DNA of 64,000 nt from Nesterenkonia haasae (lineage in GTDB: Bacteria; Actinomycetota; Actinomycetes; Actinomycetales; Micrococcaceae), in contig NZ_VFIE01000019.1 in the NCBI RefSeq assembly GCF_010119385.1, positions 324,302 to 388,301 on the forward strand, written 5' to 3'. The notes under the pieces are model-generated. The model worked only from the letters and a program-made list of their open reading frames with translations, did not search any database and was not told where the DNA came from. Both the position numbers and the translations under genes were made by a program. Shown here piece after piece: positions 8,930 to 17,476 of the stretch (position 1 is the first letter of the stretch; the number at the start of each line of letters is the position of its first letter).

Positions 8930-10105
8930 CTAGGAGCGGTCCAGGCACTGCCCGGTGGAGACTGTGTCGGTGAAGGCGTCCGGGTTGCTCATGGCCTCGC
9001 CCGCGGCGTCTGCGGTGACTGCGAACCCCACGGCGTCGCCCTCCAGCGCCCGTGCGAAGACAATGCCAGCGATGTTTCCCTCACGATCCACCAGGGGCCC
9101 ACCGGAGTTGCCGCGCCGGACATCCGCGTTCAACTGGTAAATCTCCAACTCGGATGCTGAGGCTCCGTAGATGTTGTTCACCTGTGACACGTCACGAGCT
9201 TGCACCACCGCTGGCCCCGCCACGAAGGGTCCGCCCGAAGGGTAGCCCATCACGAAACCCTCGGTATTACGGTCCATCGCCCCGCCGACCTGGGCTGGCG
9301 GAGCATCCAGAGTGTCCACCGCCAAGAGCGCCAGATCCTTGGATGTGTCAAAGTGCACCACGCGCGCAGTGGCGATCTGCCCGTCAGGCATCTCCACGGA
9401 AGGCTCGGAGACCCCTGCCACCACATGAGCATTGGTCATCACCCGGTTCGGAGACAGCGCCACCCCGGAGCCGAACTGAGACTGCCCGCACTGCTGCGCC
9501 ACGCCGGTGATTCGCGCAACAGACTGTGCTGTGGCAGACGCGGCCTCCGTCAGCTCGCCAGACTCCGGGACGTCACCGGTGTCTGGAACGAGCAGTTGAG
9601 CGATTTCTGGAATATCGGAGGCCATGACCGTGGATCGGACATCTGCGAACATTGACTCCACCCGGTCCGGCATCACCTGGTTGATGCCCTGGAGTACTGC
9701 GGACTGCTTCATATGGTGATTGACCTGTGGGAAGCCCATGGCCTGGACTGAGAAGCTCAGGGCAGCAATGACCAGGAAGGCCACTGCCAGGTTGACCACC
9801 GCACCGATCAGCGCGGAGACCGTTTTGATCGCCGGGGAGCGGAACATGCGCTGCACCTCTGCGCCGGCAGCTGAACCGAGGGCATGACCGGCCACCACCA
9901 GTACGATCGCGCAACCGATCACGGCCACCACGCGCCACGGAGAATCGGGCATCCATGAGGCCACTAGAGGGATCGAGAAAAATGCGGCGGTCGCGCCGAC
10001 CAGGAAGCCAGCAGCTCCACCGACGGTGGCCCAGACTCCGCGAGCGAACCCTGCGGCCACAAACACGAGGACCACAAACGCCAGGATGATGTCCAGTAAA
10101 GTCAC
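8930..10105 (-). CDS. marP: MarP-family membrane-anchored periplasmic serine protease
   Basis: 391 residues. The N-terminal ~130 residues hold four transmembrane helices of the CvpA (colicin V production) type. A trypsin-fold domain follows with His227 (TNAHVV), Asp257 (KDLALLAVD) and Ser334 (GNSGGPLVD). Cys206 and a cysteine in the C-terminal tail are placed like the disulfide pair of mycobacterial MarP, which helps survive acid and oxidative stress. The start is GTG preceded by AAGGGA. In mycobacteria the gene lies beside nth and crp, as here. Function by homology. Confidence 0.9.
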   Translation of the reverse strand: MTLLDIILAFVVLVFVAAGFARGVWATVGGAAGFLVGATAAFFSIPLVASWMPDSPWRVVAVIGCAIVLVVAGHALGSAAGAEVQRMFRSPAIKTVSALIGAVVNLAVAFLVIAALSFSVQAMGFPQVNHHMKQSAVLQGINQVMPDRVESMFADVRSTVMASDIPEIAQLLVPDTGDVPESGELTEAASATAQSVARITGVAQQCGQSQFGSGVALSPNRVMTNAHVVAGVSEPSVEMPDGQIATARVVHFDTSKDLALLAVDTLDAPPAQVGGAMDRNTEGFVMGYPSGGPFVAGPAVVQARDVSQVNNIYGASASELEIYQLNADVRRGNSGGPLVDREGNIAGIVFARALEGDAVGFAVTADAAGEAMSNPDAFTDTVSTGQCLDRS

Positions 10106-10111
10106 GGTCCC

Positions 10112-10130
10112 TTAGGTTAGCCTGACAGGA
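10112..10130. promoter_or_regulatory. Iron-box-like sequence (DtxR/IdeR type) before marP
   Basis: TTAGGTTAGCCTGACAGGA agrees with the DtxR/IdeR consensus TTAGGTTAGSCTAACCTWA at about 15 of 19 positions; the first 12 match and the right half is degenerate. It lies 7-25 bp upstream of the marP GTG, between the divergent marP and crp genes. Confidence 0.3.
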
Positions 10131-10195
10131 CTACAACCTGGTAACTTCTAACCCAAACCTAATGTTTATCCACACACCTCACGAACGGAACGGTT

Positions 10196-10873
10196 ATGGA
10201 TCTCGAAGTGCTACGCCGCGCTCCACTCTTCGCCACGCTCGACGACGATGTCTTCGTAGCACTCAGCAATAAGCTCGCGGAAGTGGAGCTCTCGCGTGGA
10301 GCATCCGTGTTCCACGAAGGTGATCAGGGCGACCAGCTCTATTTCATCGTCTCCGGCAAGATCAAGCTGGGACGCTCCACCCCCGATGGCCGTGAGAATC
10401 TTCTGGCGGTCCTTGGCCCGGGAGAGATCTTTGGCGAAATGGCACTGTTCAATCCAGCCCCTCGTACTGCCACGGCGACTGCAGTCTCTGAGACCCGGCT
10501 GGCGGGCCTGAAGCACCAGGATCTCCGTGATTTGATCACCGCTAACCCTGAGATCTCAGTGCAGCTGCTGCAGGCTCTGGCCAAGCGCCTGACTCGCACC
10601 AATGAGTCGCTTGCTGACCTGGTCTTCTCCGATGTGCCCGGCCGTGTCGCCAAGGCCCTGCTGGATCTGGCTGACCGCTTCGGCCGCCCTGCCCCAGACG
10701 GCATCCTGGTGGCTCACGAGCTCACCCAGGAAGAGCTGGCCCAACTGGTTGGTGCCTCCCGCGAGACCGTCAACAAGGCTTTGGCGGAGTTCGTTCAGCG
10801 CGGTTGGATGCGACTGGAAGCCCGCGCAGTCGTCATCTTGGACATTCAGCGGATCCGCCAGCGCTCCCGGTAG
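10196..10873 (+). CDS. crp: Crp/Fnr family cAMP-responsive regulator (GlxR/Crp orthologue)
   Basis: 225 residues. The cyclic-nucleotide domain (about 10-125) contains the phosphate-binding cassette GEIFGEMALFNPAPRTATA, with the conserved Glu and Arg. A dimerisation helix and a winged helix follow (about 165-215), with ELTQEELAQLVGASRETVN. High similarity to mycobacterial Crp and corynebacterial GlxR, and the same neighbourhood. It should be a global carbon-metabolism regulator; one candidate site precedes acs. Confidence 0.93.
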   Translation: MDLEVLRRAPLFATLDDDVFVALSNKLAEVELSRGASVFHEGDQGDQLYFIVSGKIKLGRSTPDGRENLLAVLGPGEIFGEMALFNPAPRTATATAVSETRLAGLKHQDLRDLITANPEISVQLLQALAKRLTRTNESLADLVFSDVPGRVAKALLDLADRFGRPAPDGILVAHELTQEELAQLVGASRETVNKALAEFVQRGWMRLEARAVVILDIQRIRQRSR

Positions 10874-10908
10874 CCCTCCCGGGGTGGTTCGCCCCGGTGC
10901 TGTCTCCG

Positions 10909-10938
10909 CCCGGTGATACGGCTGCATGAGTCACCGGG
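10909..10938. terminator. Hairpin between convergent crp and ATP-grasp genes
   Basis: CCCGGTGA (10909-10916) pairs with TCACCGGG (10931-10938). A smaller CCGGGG/CCCCGG hairpin lies just upstream at about 10879-10897. Both fall in the short gap between convergent genes, so they probably serve both strands. Confidence 0.5.
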
Positions 10939-10947
10939 CGCTCCGCC

Positions 10948-12189
10948 TCAGGAGGCGTCCGCCCAGGTGGCATTGGCGTACTTCTTCCGGTATCTCACTG
11001 CCCGGACTGCCAGCCATGCCCGCCGCAGCAGTGAGGTGTCTCCGCTGTAGTACAACGGATTTTTGACCTTTTTCTGGCGGATCATACGGGCGACGTCCTC
11101 ACGGACACCCGGAGCGGTGACATACTTGCGCAGGATGTACTGCGGCACCACAGTGAACAGCACATCTTTGTCCACATAGGCGCATTCTCCAGGCTCACGC
11201 TGTTTGCCATGAATCAGATCCTCCACCAGGTACCCGGCGAGGTTGTGACCCTGCGCGGTGGCGTACCAGCTGGAGCGCCCCTGCCGAACATTGACCTCTA
11301 AGACCTTGAATGCTTGGTCGCGGGAGTCGTATTTGATGTCGAAATTGGCGATCCCGGTGTACCCGATGGCCTCCAAGAATTCCTTGAGCTGAGTCATGAC
11401 CTCCCGGTTGAACCGAGAAATGATCGCCGTGTAGTTGCCGATTGCTGAGGCTTCATGTTCCTGAAGCAGCACCTGTCCGAAGTTCACGAACTCCGCACGG
11501 CCTGCAGTGTTGAGGTACAACACCGAGTCCCAGATGAAGGTGTCGTCACCGGGAATGAAGTCCTGAATGATCAGTGTGCCCCGGTAGCCGGAGTCACTGA
11601 TCCGGGCGACGACGCCGGCCACCTCCGCTGCGGAGTTGAGTCTGTAGACCTTTTCCTGACCGGGGAACTTATTGCGGTAGTACTCCACGCTGTTGCCTGG
11701 CTTGAGGATCACCGGATACCGCGTGATCGTCTCTTCGAGCTCATGAACGGGAGCGCCTACATGGTGAATATGAGTCTCAGGGATCTGAAGTCCATGCTGC
11801 TGCGCAAGCGGGTAGAAAGCGTCCTTGACGTGCAGGGCGTTCAGCAGTTCCTCTGTGGGGTAGTTGAACCGGTAGAGGTCCTTCAACTGGTCGGCGTTTT
11901 CAATGATCAGCCGCACGTAGTGATCACTGGTGCCCACCAGCAGCAGGGGCAGCTGCTGGTGGTGCAGGCTCTGCGCATAGTCGCGGAGAGCCGGGACGAA
12001 CACTTCAGGTCTGTCCAGGTCCTCGACAAAAGTGGTGCTGGCGATGATGGAGGAGTAGTGCGTGAAGCCTAACTGCACTTTGCCGACCACTTGAGGCTTT
12101 ACGCCATAGGCCTCATGGAAGGAAGCCGCCATGTGGTAGGCATTGAGGTCTGTCCCGATGATGACCGGGAGAAAGTCATGATCAGCCAA
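10948..12189 (-). CDS. ATP-grasp carboxylate--amine ligase family protein (paralogue 1)
   Basis: 413 residues. The ATP-grasp fold is recognisable: PVILKPGNSVEYY (ATP-binding lysine strand), LIIQDFIPGDDTFIWD, ANFDIKYDSRD, and a metal-binding segment KVLEVNVRQGRSSWY where many ligases have E-x-N-x-R. The N-terminal IIGTDLNAYHMAASFHEAYG fits the COG3919 predicted ligases, which include relatives of D-aspartate ligase (peptidoglycan bridge formation). It is last in a four-gene operon; its ATG overlaps the RidA stop by 8 bp. Similar in sequence and length to paralogue 2. The substrate is unknown; a cell-wall bridge role is inferred from family and from the PBP nearby. Confidence 0.8.
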   Translation of the reverse strand: MADHDFLPVIIGTDLNAYHMAASFHEAYGVKPQVVGKVQLGFTHYSSIIASTTFVEDLDRPEVFVPALRDYAQSLHHQQLPLLLVGTSDHYVRLIIENADQLKDLYRFNYPTEELLNALHVKDAFYPLAQQHGLQIPETHIHHVGAPVHELEETITRYPVILKPGNSVEYYRNKFPGQEKVYRLNSAAEVAGVVARISDSGYRGTLIIQDFIPGDDTFIWDSVLYLNTAGRAEFVNFGQVLLQEHEASAIGNYTAIISRFNREVMTQLKEFLEAIGYTGIANFDIKYDSRDQAFKVLEVNVRQGRSSWYATAQGHNLAGYLVEDLIHGKQREPGECAYVDKDVLFTVVPQYILRKYVTAPGVREDVARMIRQKKVKNPLYYSGDTSLLRRAWLAVRAVRYRKKYANATWADAS

Positions 12190-12640
12190 TGTGCGCGATC
12201 AGATCCACTTCAACGGGAGTGTTCAGCGGCAGAGCCGAAACCCCTACAGCGCTGCGGGCATGGATGCCAGCTTCTCCGAAGGCTTGACCCAGAATTTCGG
12301 AAGCACCGTTGATCACCTTGGGCTGGCCTGTGAAGCCCGCAGCAGACGCCACGAAGCCACCCACTTTGGCGATCCGGACAATACTGTCCAGGTCCACGAC
12401 TGTTTTCAACGCGGCAATAAGGTTTAGGCCGCATTGTTTGGCCAGCTCATAGGCCTGCTCCGGGGTGACCTCAGCGCCGACCTGGCCTTCTGCGGGAAGC
12501 TCACCGCCCACTAGAGGCAGTTGGCCGGACACGTAGACGATGTTGTCGACGAGGACCGCAGGCTGATAGTCCGCCACCGGCGGCACCACCTCAGGGACGG
12601 TGAGGCCCAGCGCGGAAAGACGTTCTTCTACCGTGGACAT
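12182..12640 (-). CDS. RidA/YjgF family protein (orthologue of Rv3678c type)
   Basis: 152 residues of the chorismate-mutase-like RidA fold: an NIVYVSGQLPLVGGE strand, AYELAKQCGLNLIAALKTVVD, IVRIAKVGGFVAS, and the C-terminal HARSAVGVSALPLNTPVEVD, which contains the conserved arginine of imine deaminases. RidA proteins hydrolyse reactive enamine/imine intermediates from PLP enzymes. The crp-RidA-DUF4177-ponA linkage is known from mycobacteria. Here it is translationally coupled to an ATP-grasp ligase, so it may protect or serve amino-acid activation. Confidence 0.88.
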   Translation of the reverse strand: MSTVEERLSALGLTVPEVVPPVADYQPAVLVDNIVYVSGQLPLVGGELPAEGQVGAEVTPEQAYELAKQCGLNLIAALKTVVDLDSIVRIAKVGGFVASAAGFTGQPKVINGASEILGQAFGEAGIHARSAVGVSALPLNTPVEVDLIAHIG

Positions 12641-12654
12641 TGCCGTCTCCTGAT

Positions 12655-12810
12655 CTATTGTTTGGGCCGCTTCAGATATGCCACCGGGGCGTTGCCGTCA
12701 GGTCCGGGGAGAACTGTGATTAGTTCCCAGCCGTCGTCTCCCCACTGGTCAAGGATGCCCTTGGTGTTGTGAATAATGAGCGGAATAGTGGCGTACTCCC
12801 ACTGTGTCAT
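12655..12810 (-). CDS. DUF4177 small protein (Rv3678A-like)
   Basis: A 51-residue protein beginning MTQWEYATIPL and containing DQWGDDGWELITVLPGP, the DUF4177 hallmark. I chose the ATG at 12810 because GAGG lies 11 bp before it and the family starts with M-T-x-W-E-Y. The ATG at 12819 would add three residues but leaves only two bases after GAGG. It sits between ATP-grasp paralogue 2 and RidA, as in the mycobacterial crp neighbourhood. Function unknown. Confidence 0.85.
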   Translation of the reverse strand: MTQWEYATIPLIIHNTKGILDQWGDDGWELITVLPGPDGNAPVAYLKRPKQ

Positions 12811-12828
12811 GTCAGCCATATCCTCAGC

Positions 12829-14085
12829 CTAACTCAGACCGTCTCTCCACGTGGATGCTTCGTACTTCTTTCCTTGGCGGAAGTGACGGCCGGCGAGGTA
12901 GGCCAGACGTTTCGGCGACCGGTCCGCCCGGTACCAGAGCGGGTTGGTGGCCTTGCCCTGCTTGATGAGCCGATTCACCTCGCTGCGCACTTCTGGGTTG
13001 GTCACATATTTGCGCAGAATGTAGCGCGGGGCCACATGGAAGAGGGCATCACCCTGGGCGAGGGTCAGTTCTTTGCGCTTCCCGTGCACTAGGTCGTCGA
13101 CCAGATACTTCATCACCGGGTGACCCAATAGAGCTGTGTAGTAACTCGAGCGGCCGGGGCGGGCGTTGATCTCCATCACCTTGTACTTCCGGTCACGTGG
13201 ATCGAATTTGATGTCCACATTGGCCACCCCGGTGTAGCCGACCGCCTCAAGGAAGTTCTTGTAGGTGAGCATCAGTGATTCGTCGTACTGAGAGACAATC
13301 GCGGTGTAGGAACCCACCAGGTGTGATTCGTGTTCCTGCAGAGCGACCCTGCCCAGAGTCACCAATTCACACTGGCCCTCGGTGTTCACGTACAGGACTG
13401 AATCCCAGATGTTGGTGTCGTCTCCGGGGATGAACTCCTGGATGATGAGCGCCCCGCGGTAGTCGGAGGCTTCCACCGCGGCCACAACATCCGCCACCTC
13501 TTGAGCGGTGGTGAGCCGGTAGACCTTCTGATGGCCAGCAATCTTGTGCTGGTTCATCCACCACTGATTAGGGTTCGCCGGTTTGATGATGACAGGGAAG
13601 CGATCCACTTCCAGCTCGAACGGTTCACCAACCTGGTGCACCTGAGTCTCCGGAATGTCCACACCGTGTTCGGCAGCCAGCTCGTAGAACCGCTGCTTGT
13701 CCATAAATTTCTGACGCACCGGCTCGTCAGGGGTATTCATCAGATAGTGCTGCCCGAGCACCTCGCGGTGGCGGCTGACCAGCTCCACGTAGATATCAGT
13801 GCTGGGCACCAGAAGCAGGGGCACCTGATACTCGGCGTTCAGTTGACGCGCCTTGTCGGTGAGAATGCGCAGGAAAGCGTCGTCGTCAGTGATGTCCTGG
13901 TGGAGGTCCATCGCCAGGATGGTGCTGTCCCAAGTGAAACCGAGCTTGATCTTTCCGATCATCAGCGGCTTGACGCCGTAGACCTCGTGAAAGCTCCGAG
14001 CGTGCGTGTAGCCGTGGATATTGGTGCCGAGGATGACCGGGAGGAACCCGGCTGTCTGAGCAGCCTGAACATCGTGTGAAGTCAC
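12829..14085 (-). CDS. ATP-grasp carboxylate--amine ligase family protein (paralogue 2)
   Basis: 418 residues, clearly paralogous to the ligase at 10948-12189: LPVILGTNIHGYTHARSFHE, PVIIKPANPNQWWMNQH, LIIQEFIPGDDTNIWDS, ANVDIKFDPRDRKY and VMEINARPGRSSYYTA. The last supplies the E-x-N-x-R metal-binding motif in a more canonical form than in paralogue 1. Both copies end with a basic tail. It is the first gene of the operon that continues with DUF4177, RidA and paralogue 1. Two related ligases in one operon suggest successive additions of two amino acids or a heteromeric enzyme; neither can be proven here. Confidence 0.82.
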   Translation of the reverse strand: MTSHDVQAAQTAGFLPVILGTNIHGYTHARSFHEVYGVKPLMIGKIKLGFTWDSTILAMDLHQDITDDDAFLRILTDKARQLNAEYQVPLLLVPSTDIYVELVSRHREVLGQHYLMNTPDEPVRQKFMDKQRFYELAAEHGVDIPETQVHQVGEPFELEVDRFPVIIKPANPNQWWMNQHKIAGHQKVYRLTTAQEVADVVAAVEASDYRGALIIQEFIPGDDTNIWDSVLYVNTEGQCELVTLGRVALQEHESHLVGSYTAIVSQYDESLMLTYKNFLEAVGYTGVANVDIKFDPRDRKYKVMEINARPGRSSYYTALLGHPVMKYLVDDLVHGKRKELTLAQGDALFHVAPRYILRKYVTNPEVRSEVNRLIKQGKATNPLWYRADRSPKRLAYLAGRHFRQGKKYEASTWRDGLS

Positions 14086-14246
14086 CGCATCATGCTAACG
14101 GACTGCGCGGCTTCTGCTGAGGGCACAGCCGTAATGCGCTCAGCGCAGCGCCGGCCCGATCCCAGAAAAGTCCCTGATGACAGGCGTTCAGGTGGGGCTT
14201 GAGCCCCCGCTCGGCACGGTTTGACTGCCCCGATATCATATAGATC

Positions 14247-16484
14247 ATGGCTTCCCGCAAATCCCCTCTTTTTGACACGGCTACAACCGTGGGCAAAATC
14301 ATGTCCTTCTTGGGCGTCAGCGCACTCTGCGGCCTGCTTGCTGCCGGCCTCGTCTTCCCGCTTGCAGCCACCGGCGGCGCTGCCGCATCAGCCGGAGGCG
14401 ACATCCTTCACGAGGTTCCTGCCGAGCTGCAGGAGGAGCCACTGTCAACTCCTTCACATATGTACGCCAGTGATGGGGAAACACGCATTGCCACGTTCTA
14501 TGCGGAGAATCGTGTGCCCGTAGACCTTGAGGACGTCTCACAGGAGATGAGGGACGCCATCATCGCCATTGAGGACGAGCGGTTCTATGAGCACGGCGGA
14601 GTGGACGCCCAAGGCGTCGCACGTGCCGCAGTCCACAACTTCACTGCCTCCACCCAGCAGGGCGCCTCCACGCTGACCATGCAGTACGTCAACAACGTGC
14701 TGAACAACGCTGCTGTGGTCTCCGGTGAGGGCAATTTCTTGGCTGCGGGCATCCAGGAGAAGACCTACGCCGATAAGTTGCGGGAAATGAAGCTGGCGGT
14801 CCAGGTCGAGCAGGAGATGACTAAGGACGAGATCCTTGAGGGTTACCTGAACATCGTGATGCTGGGCGGACGCAACTATGGCGTTGAAGCCGCCGCTCAG
14901 TACTACTGGGGAATTTCCGCCTCCGAGCTGGACCATCAGCAGGCCGCCACATTGGCCGGCATCGTGCAGGCTCCGAACTACTTCCGGCCTGACATTGAGA
15001 GCAACTGGGACGCGGCGGAGACCAGGCGCAACACGGTTCTGCGGAATATGTACGCCCACGATTTCATCACCGAAGAGGAATACGAAGAAGCGGTAGCAAT
15101 CGACCTCGGCGAGAGTCTGGAGATTCAATCCAGCGAGGTCGGATGTATTGCCGCTGATCTCGGTGAATACTTCTGCGACTACGCCATTCACGACTTCACA
15201 CAGTCCGAGGCGTTCGGAGAAGATGAGCAGGAGCGCGCAGAGCTGCTCGCCCGCGGTGGACTCCGGATTGTCACCACGCTGGATCCGGATATGCAGCGGC
15301 AGGCCGAACAGGTTGTCATGGACCACCAGCCACGGGGTACCGAGGCAGCTGCCCTGATCAACTCCATGGATCCGGAAACCGGTGACATCCTCGCAATGGC
15401 CCAGTCCACCACTTACGATCCGAACGACGAGAGTGACGATTGGAACACCACGTCCCTCAATATGAACGTCGGTTCCTCCCATGGCGGAAGCAACGGCTTC
15501 CAGGGAGGCTCCATCCTCAAGCCGTTCGTAGCAGCGGCTTGGGTTGAAGAGGGCAATGACATGGACGACCGCGTCGATGCCGACCAAACCGAGTATGAGT
15601 ACGGGGAGCGTTGGCAGGCCAGCTGCATGCCCGGAGGCTCAGTGACACTGCTCCAGGGTGAGGGCGATGAAGACGTCTACTCCATTTCCAACGTATTGGA
15701 TGACACCGAACGTGAAATGACAGTTGACTGGGGGCTTTTCCACTCCATCAACACCGCAACTATGGCCACCGCCAATGACATGGACCTCTGCGCCATTACC
15801 GACCTGACAGACCGTCTCGGCATCCAAGGAACCAGCGAAGGGATCGAACTGGGCCCCCTTCGGCCCGACACACCCTCCTTCGTCCTAGGCTCGGCCTCCA
15901 TCACCCCCTTGGTCATGAACCGGGCATACGCGGCCTTCGCCAATGACGGAACCATCTGCACCCCGCGGTCAATCCTCGAAGTCACGGACGCTCATGGCAA
16001 CGAGTACGAGCTTCCGGAATCGAACTGTGAGCAGGTTGTGGACCCAGATGTCGTGGCACAGGTCAATGACACGATGATCAACATTGCCGAGCAGAACCTC
16101 TACGTCGGTGAACGCGACGGTGAGGCACCATTCCCCATGGCCGGCAAGACCGGTACCAACCACACCGCCTCGGGCATGTCGTTCCAGGGTTACACCGAAG
16201 GCGTGGCCACCAGCGCCTATGTCACCAGGATCAACGACAACAGCTCCCTGTGGTCCAACGGCAACGTTCCCGACGAGACATACGCCGGGACAATCGCCTT
16301 CCCGCTGTGGTACGACTACATGCGTGAAGTAGCGCCCAATCGGGCCACCGGTGACTTCCCTGAAGCCAACAACTCCCCATTCAACGAGCGCCGCTCCGGA
16401 TACGGCGGACGCTACGCGATGTCCGAACTGGGCTCCGGCAGCAGCAGCTCCGATGACGACGGTGACGACAACGATGACGACTGA
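14247..16484 (+). CDS. Bifunctional penicillin-binding protein (class A, transglycosylase/transpeptidase)
   Basis: 745 residues. A membrane anchor spans about 18-45. The GT51 domain has Glu109 in AIEDERFYEHGG, then GASTLTMQYVNNVL. The penicillin-binding domain has Ser422-x-x-Lys425 (GGSILKPF), Ser500-Ile-Asn502 and Lys634-Thr-Gly. The C-terminus ends in a Ser/Asp-rich tail with no PASTA repeats. It polymerises and cross-links peptidoglycan outside the membrane. The position beside the metallophosphoesterase matches mycobacterial ponA2. The upstream 160 bp holds its promoter region, but I see no confident boxes. Confidence 0.94.
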   Translation: MASRKSPLFDTATTVGKIMSFLGVSALCGLLAAGLVFPLAATGGAAASAGGDILHEVPAELQEEPLSTPSHMYASDGETRIATFYAENRVPVDLEDVSQEMRDAIIAIEDERFYEHGGVDAQGVARAAVHNFTASTQQGASTLTMQYVNNVLNNAAVVSGEGNFLAAGIQEKTYADKLREMKLAVQVEQEMTKDEILEGYLNIVMLGGRNYGVEAAAQYYWGISASELDHQQAATLAGIVQAPNYFRPDIESNWDAAETRRNTVLRNMYAHDFITEEEYEEAVAIDLGESLEIQSSEVGCIAADLGEYFCDYAIHDFTQSEAFGEDEQERAELLARGGLRIVTTLDPDMQRQAEQVVMDHQPRGTEAAALINSMDPETGDILAMAQSTTYDPNDESDDWNTTSLNMNVGSSHGGSNGFQGGSILKPFVAAAWVEEGNDMDDRVDADQTEYEYGERWQASCMPGGSVTLLQGEGDEDVYSISNVLDDTEREMTVDWGLFHSINTATMATANDMDLCAITDLTDRLGIQGTSEGIELGPLRPDTPSFVLGSASITPLVMNRAYAAFANDGTICTPRSILEVTDAHGNEYELPESNCEQVVDPDVVAQVNDTMINIAEQNLYVGERDGEAPFPMAGKTGTNHTASGMSFQGYTEGVATSAYVTRINDNSSLWSNGNVPDETYAGTIAFPLWYDYMREVAPNRATGDFPEANNSPFNERRSGYGGRYAMSELGSGSSSSDDDGDDNDDD

Positions 16485-16522
16485 GCCTGCCCACCAGGCA
16501 GGACCAGTGAGGGCTCGGACTC

Positions 16523-17428
16523 TTGATTCGTAGTCTCAGCGCGGCCTTTGGAGTTCTTGGGGCTGCGGGAGTCGGAACATTGGTCTATGCCAATCGGGTG
16601 GAGCTGAACCGGTTCACTCTCCGGCGCGCCGAAGTTGACGTTCCCGGGTTCGATGGTCAGTTGAGGATCCTGCACATCTCCGATATCCACTACGTCCCGG
16701 GGCAGTGGCAAAAGTATGACTGGCTGCAGAAGCTGGCCACGTTGAAACCGGATCTGGTGGTCAACACTGGAGACAACCTCTCCGATCGGCGAGCCGTTCG
16801 TGAGGTCCTCAGCGCACTGGAACCGCTCATGGACCTACCCGGCTGCTTCGTGCCCGGGTCCAACGACTACTACGCTCCGCGGCTGAAGAACCCGCTGAAG
16901 TACTTCACCGGCCCCTCCACCACACACCCGGCTGCGAAGAATCTGCCCACAGAAGAGCTCTTCGACGGTTTCGAAGCCGCTGGCTGGGCCAATCTCACCA
17001 ACGCCCACACCGCAGCGACTGTGGCCGGCCTGAACCTGGAATTCTCCGGCGTCGATGATCCGCATCTGGAGCTCGACGAATTCACCGGCTGGTCCACCAC
17101 CGACCCGCACCTGAGGATAGGTGTTGCCCACGCTCCGCAGCAGAGAGTCTTGAACACGTTCGCAGATGCAGGTGCAGACCTCGTGCTGTCCGGGCACACC
17201 CACGGGGGCCAGGTCTGCCTTCCGTCCTTCACCAGAGGCAGTGGTCGCGCTCTGGTCACCAACTGTGACCTTCCCACCCGGCACGCCAAGGGACTGCACA
17301 CTCGGCACCGGCCGGACGGTGGGCGTACCCACGTCCATGTTTCAGCAGGGCTCGGCACCTCCGCCACAGCCCCAGTCCGCCTTTTCTGCCCCCCTGAGGC
17401 GACGCTGCTCACAGTCCGGGGCGGCTGA
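16523..17428 (+). CDS. Metallophosphoesterase (membrane-anchored, Rv3683-like)
   Basis: 301 residues. The first ~25 residues form an N-terminal signal anchor. Calcineurin-like motifs follow: ISDIHYVPGQ, NTGDNLSDRRA, PGSNDYYAPR (GNHD variant) and LSGHTHGGQ. The start appears to be TTG at 16523, preceded by GAGGG. It lies 38 bp after the PBP, the same pairing as ponA2-Rv3683, so it may act in cell-wall metabolism. The substrate is not identifiable. Confidence 0.88.
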   Translation: MIRSLSAAFGVLGAAGVGTLVYANRVELNRFTLRRAEVDVPGFDGQLRILHISDIHYVPGQWQKYDWLQKLATLKPDLVVNTGDNLSDRRAVREVLSALEPLMDLPGCFVPGSNDYYAPRLKNPLKYFTGPSTTHPAAKNLPTEELFDGFEAAGWANLTNAHTAATVAGLNLEFSGVDDPHLELDEFTGWSTTDPHLRIGVAHAPQQRVLNTFADAGADLVLSGHTHGGQVCLPSFTRGSGRALVTNCDLPTRHAKGLHTRHRPDGGRTHVHVSAGLGTSATAPVRLFCPPEATLLTVRGG

Positions 17429-17476
17429 CCTCAGTCGTTTGGTCATCCCGACCAAGAGGAGTAAAGTAGTTGCGGC

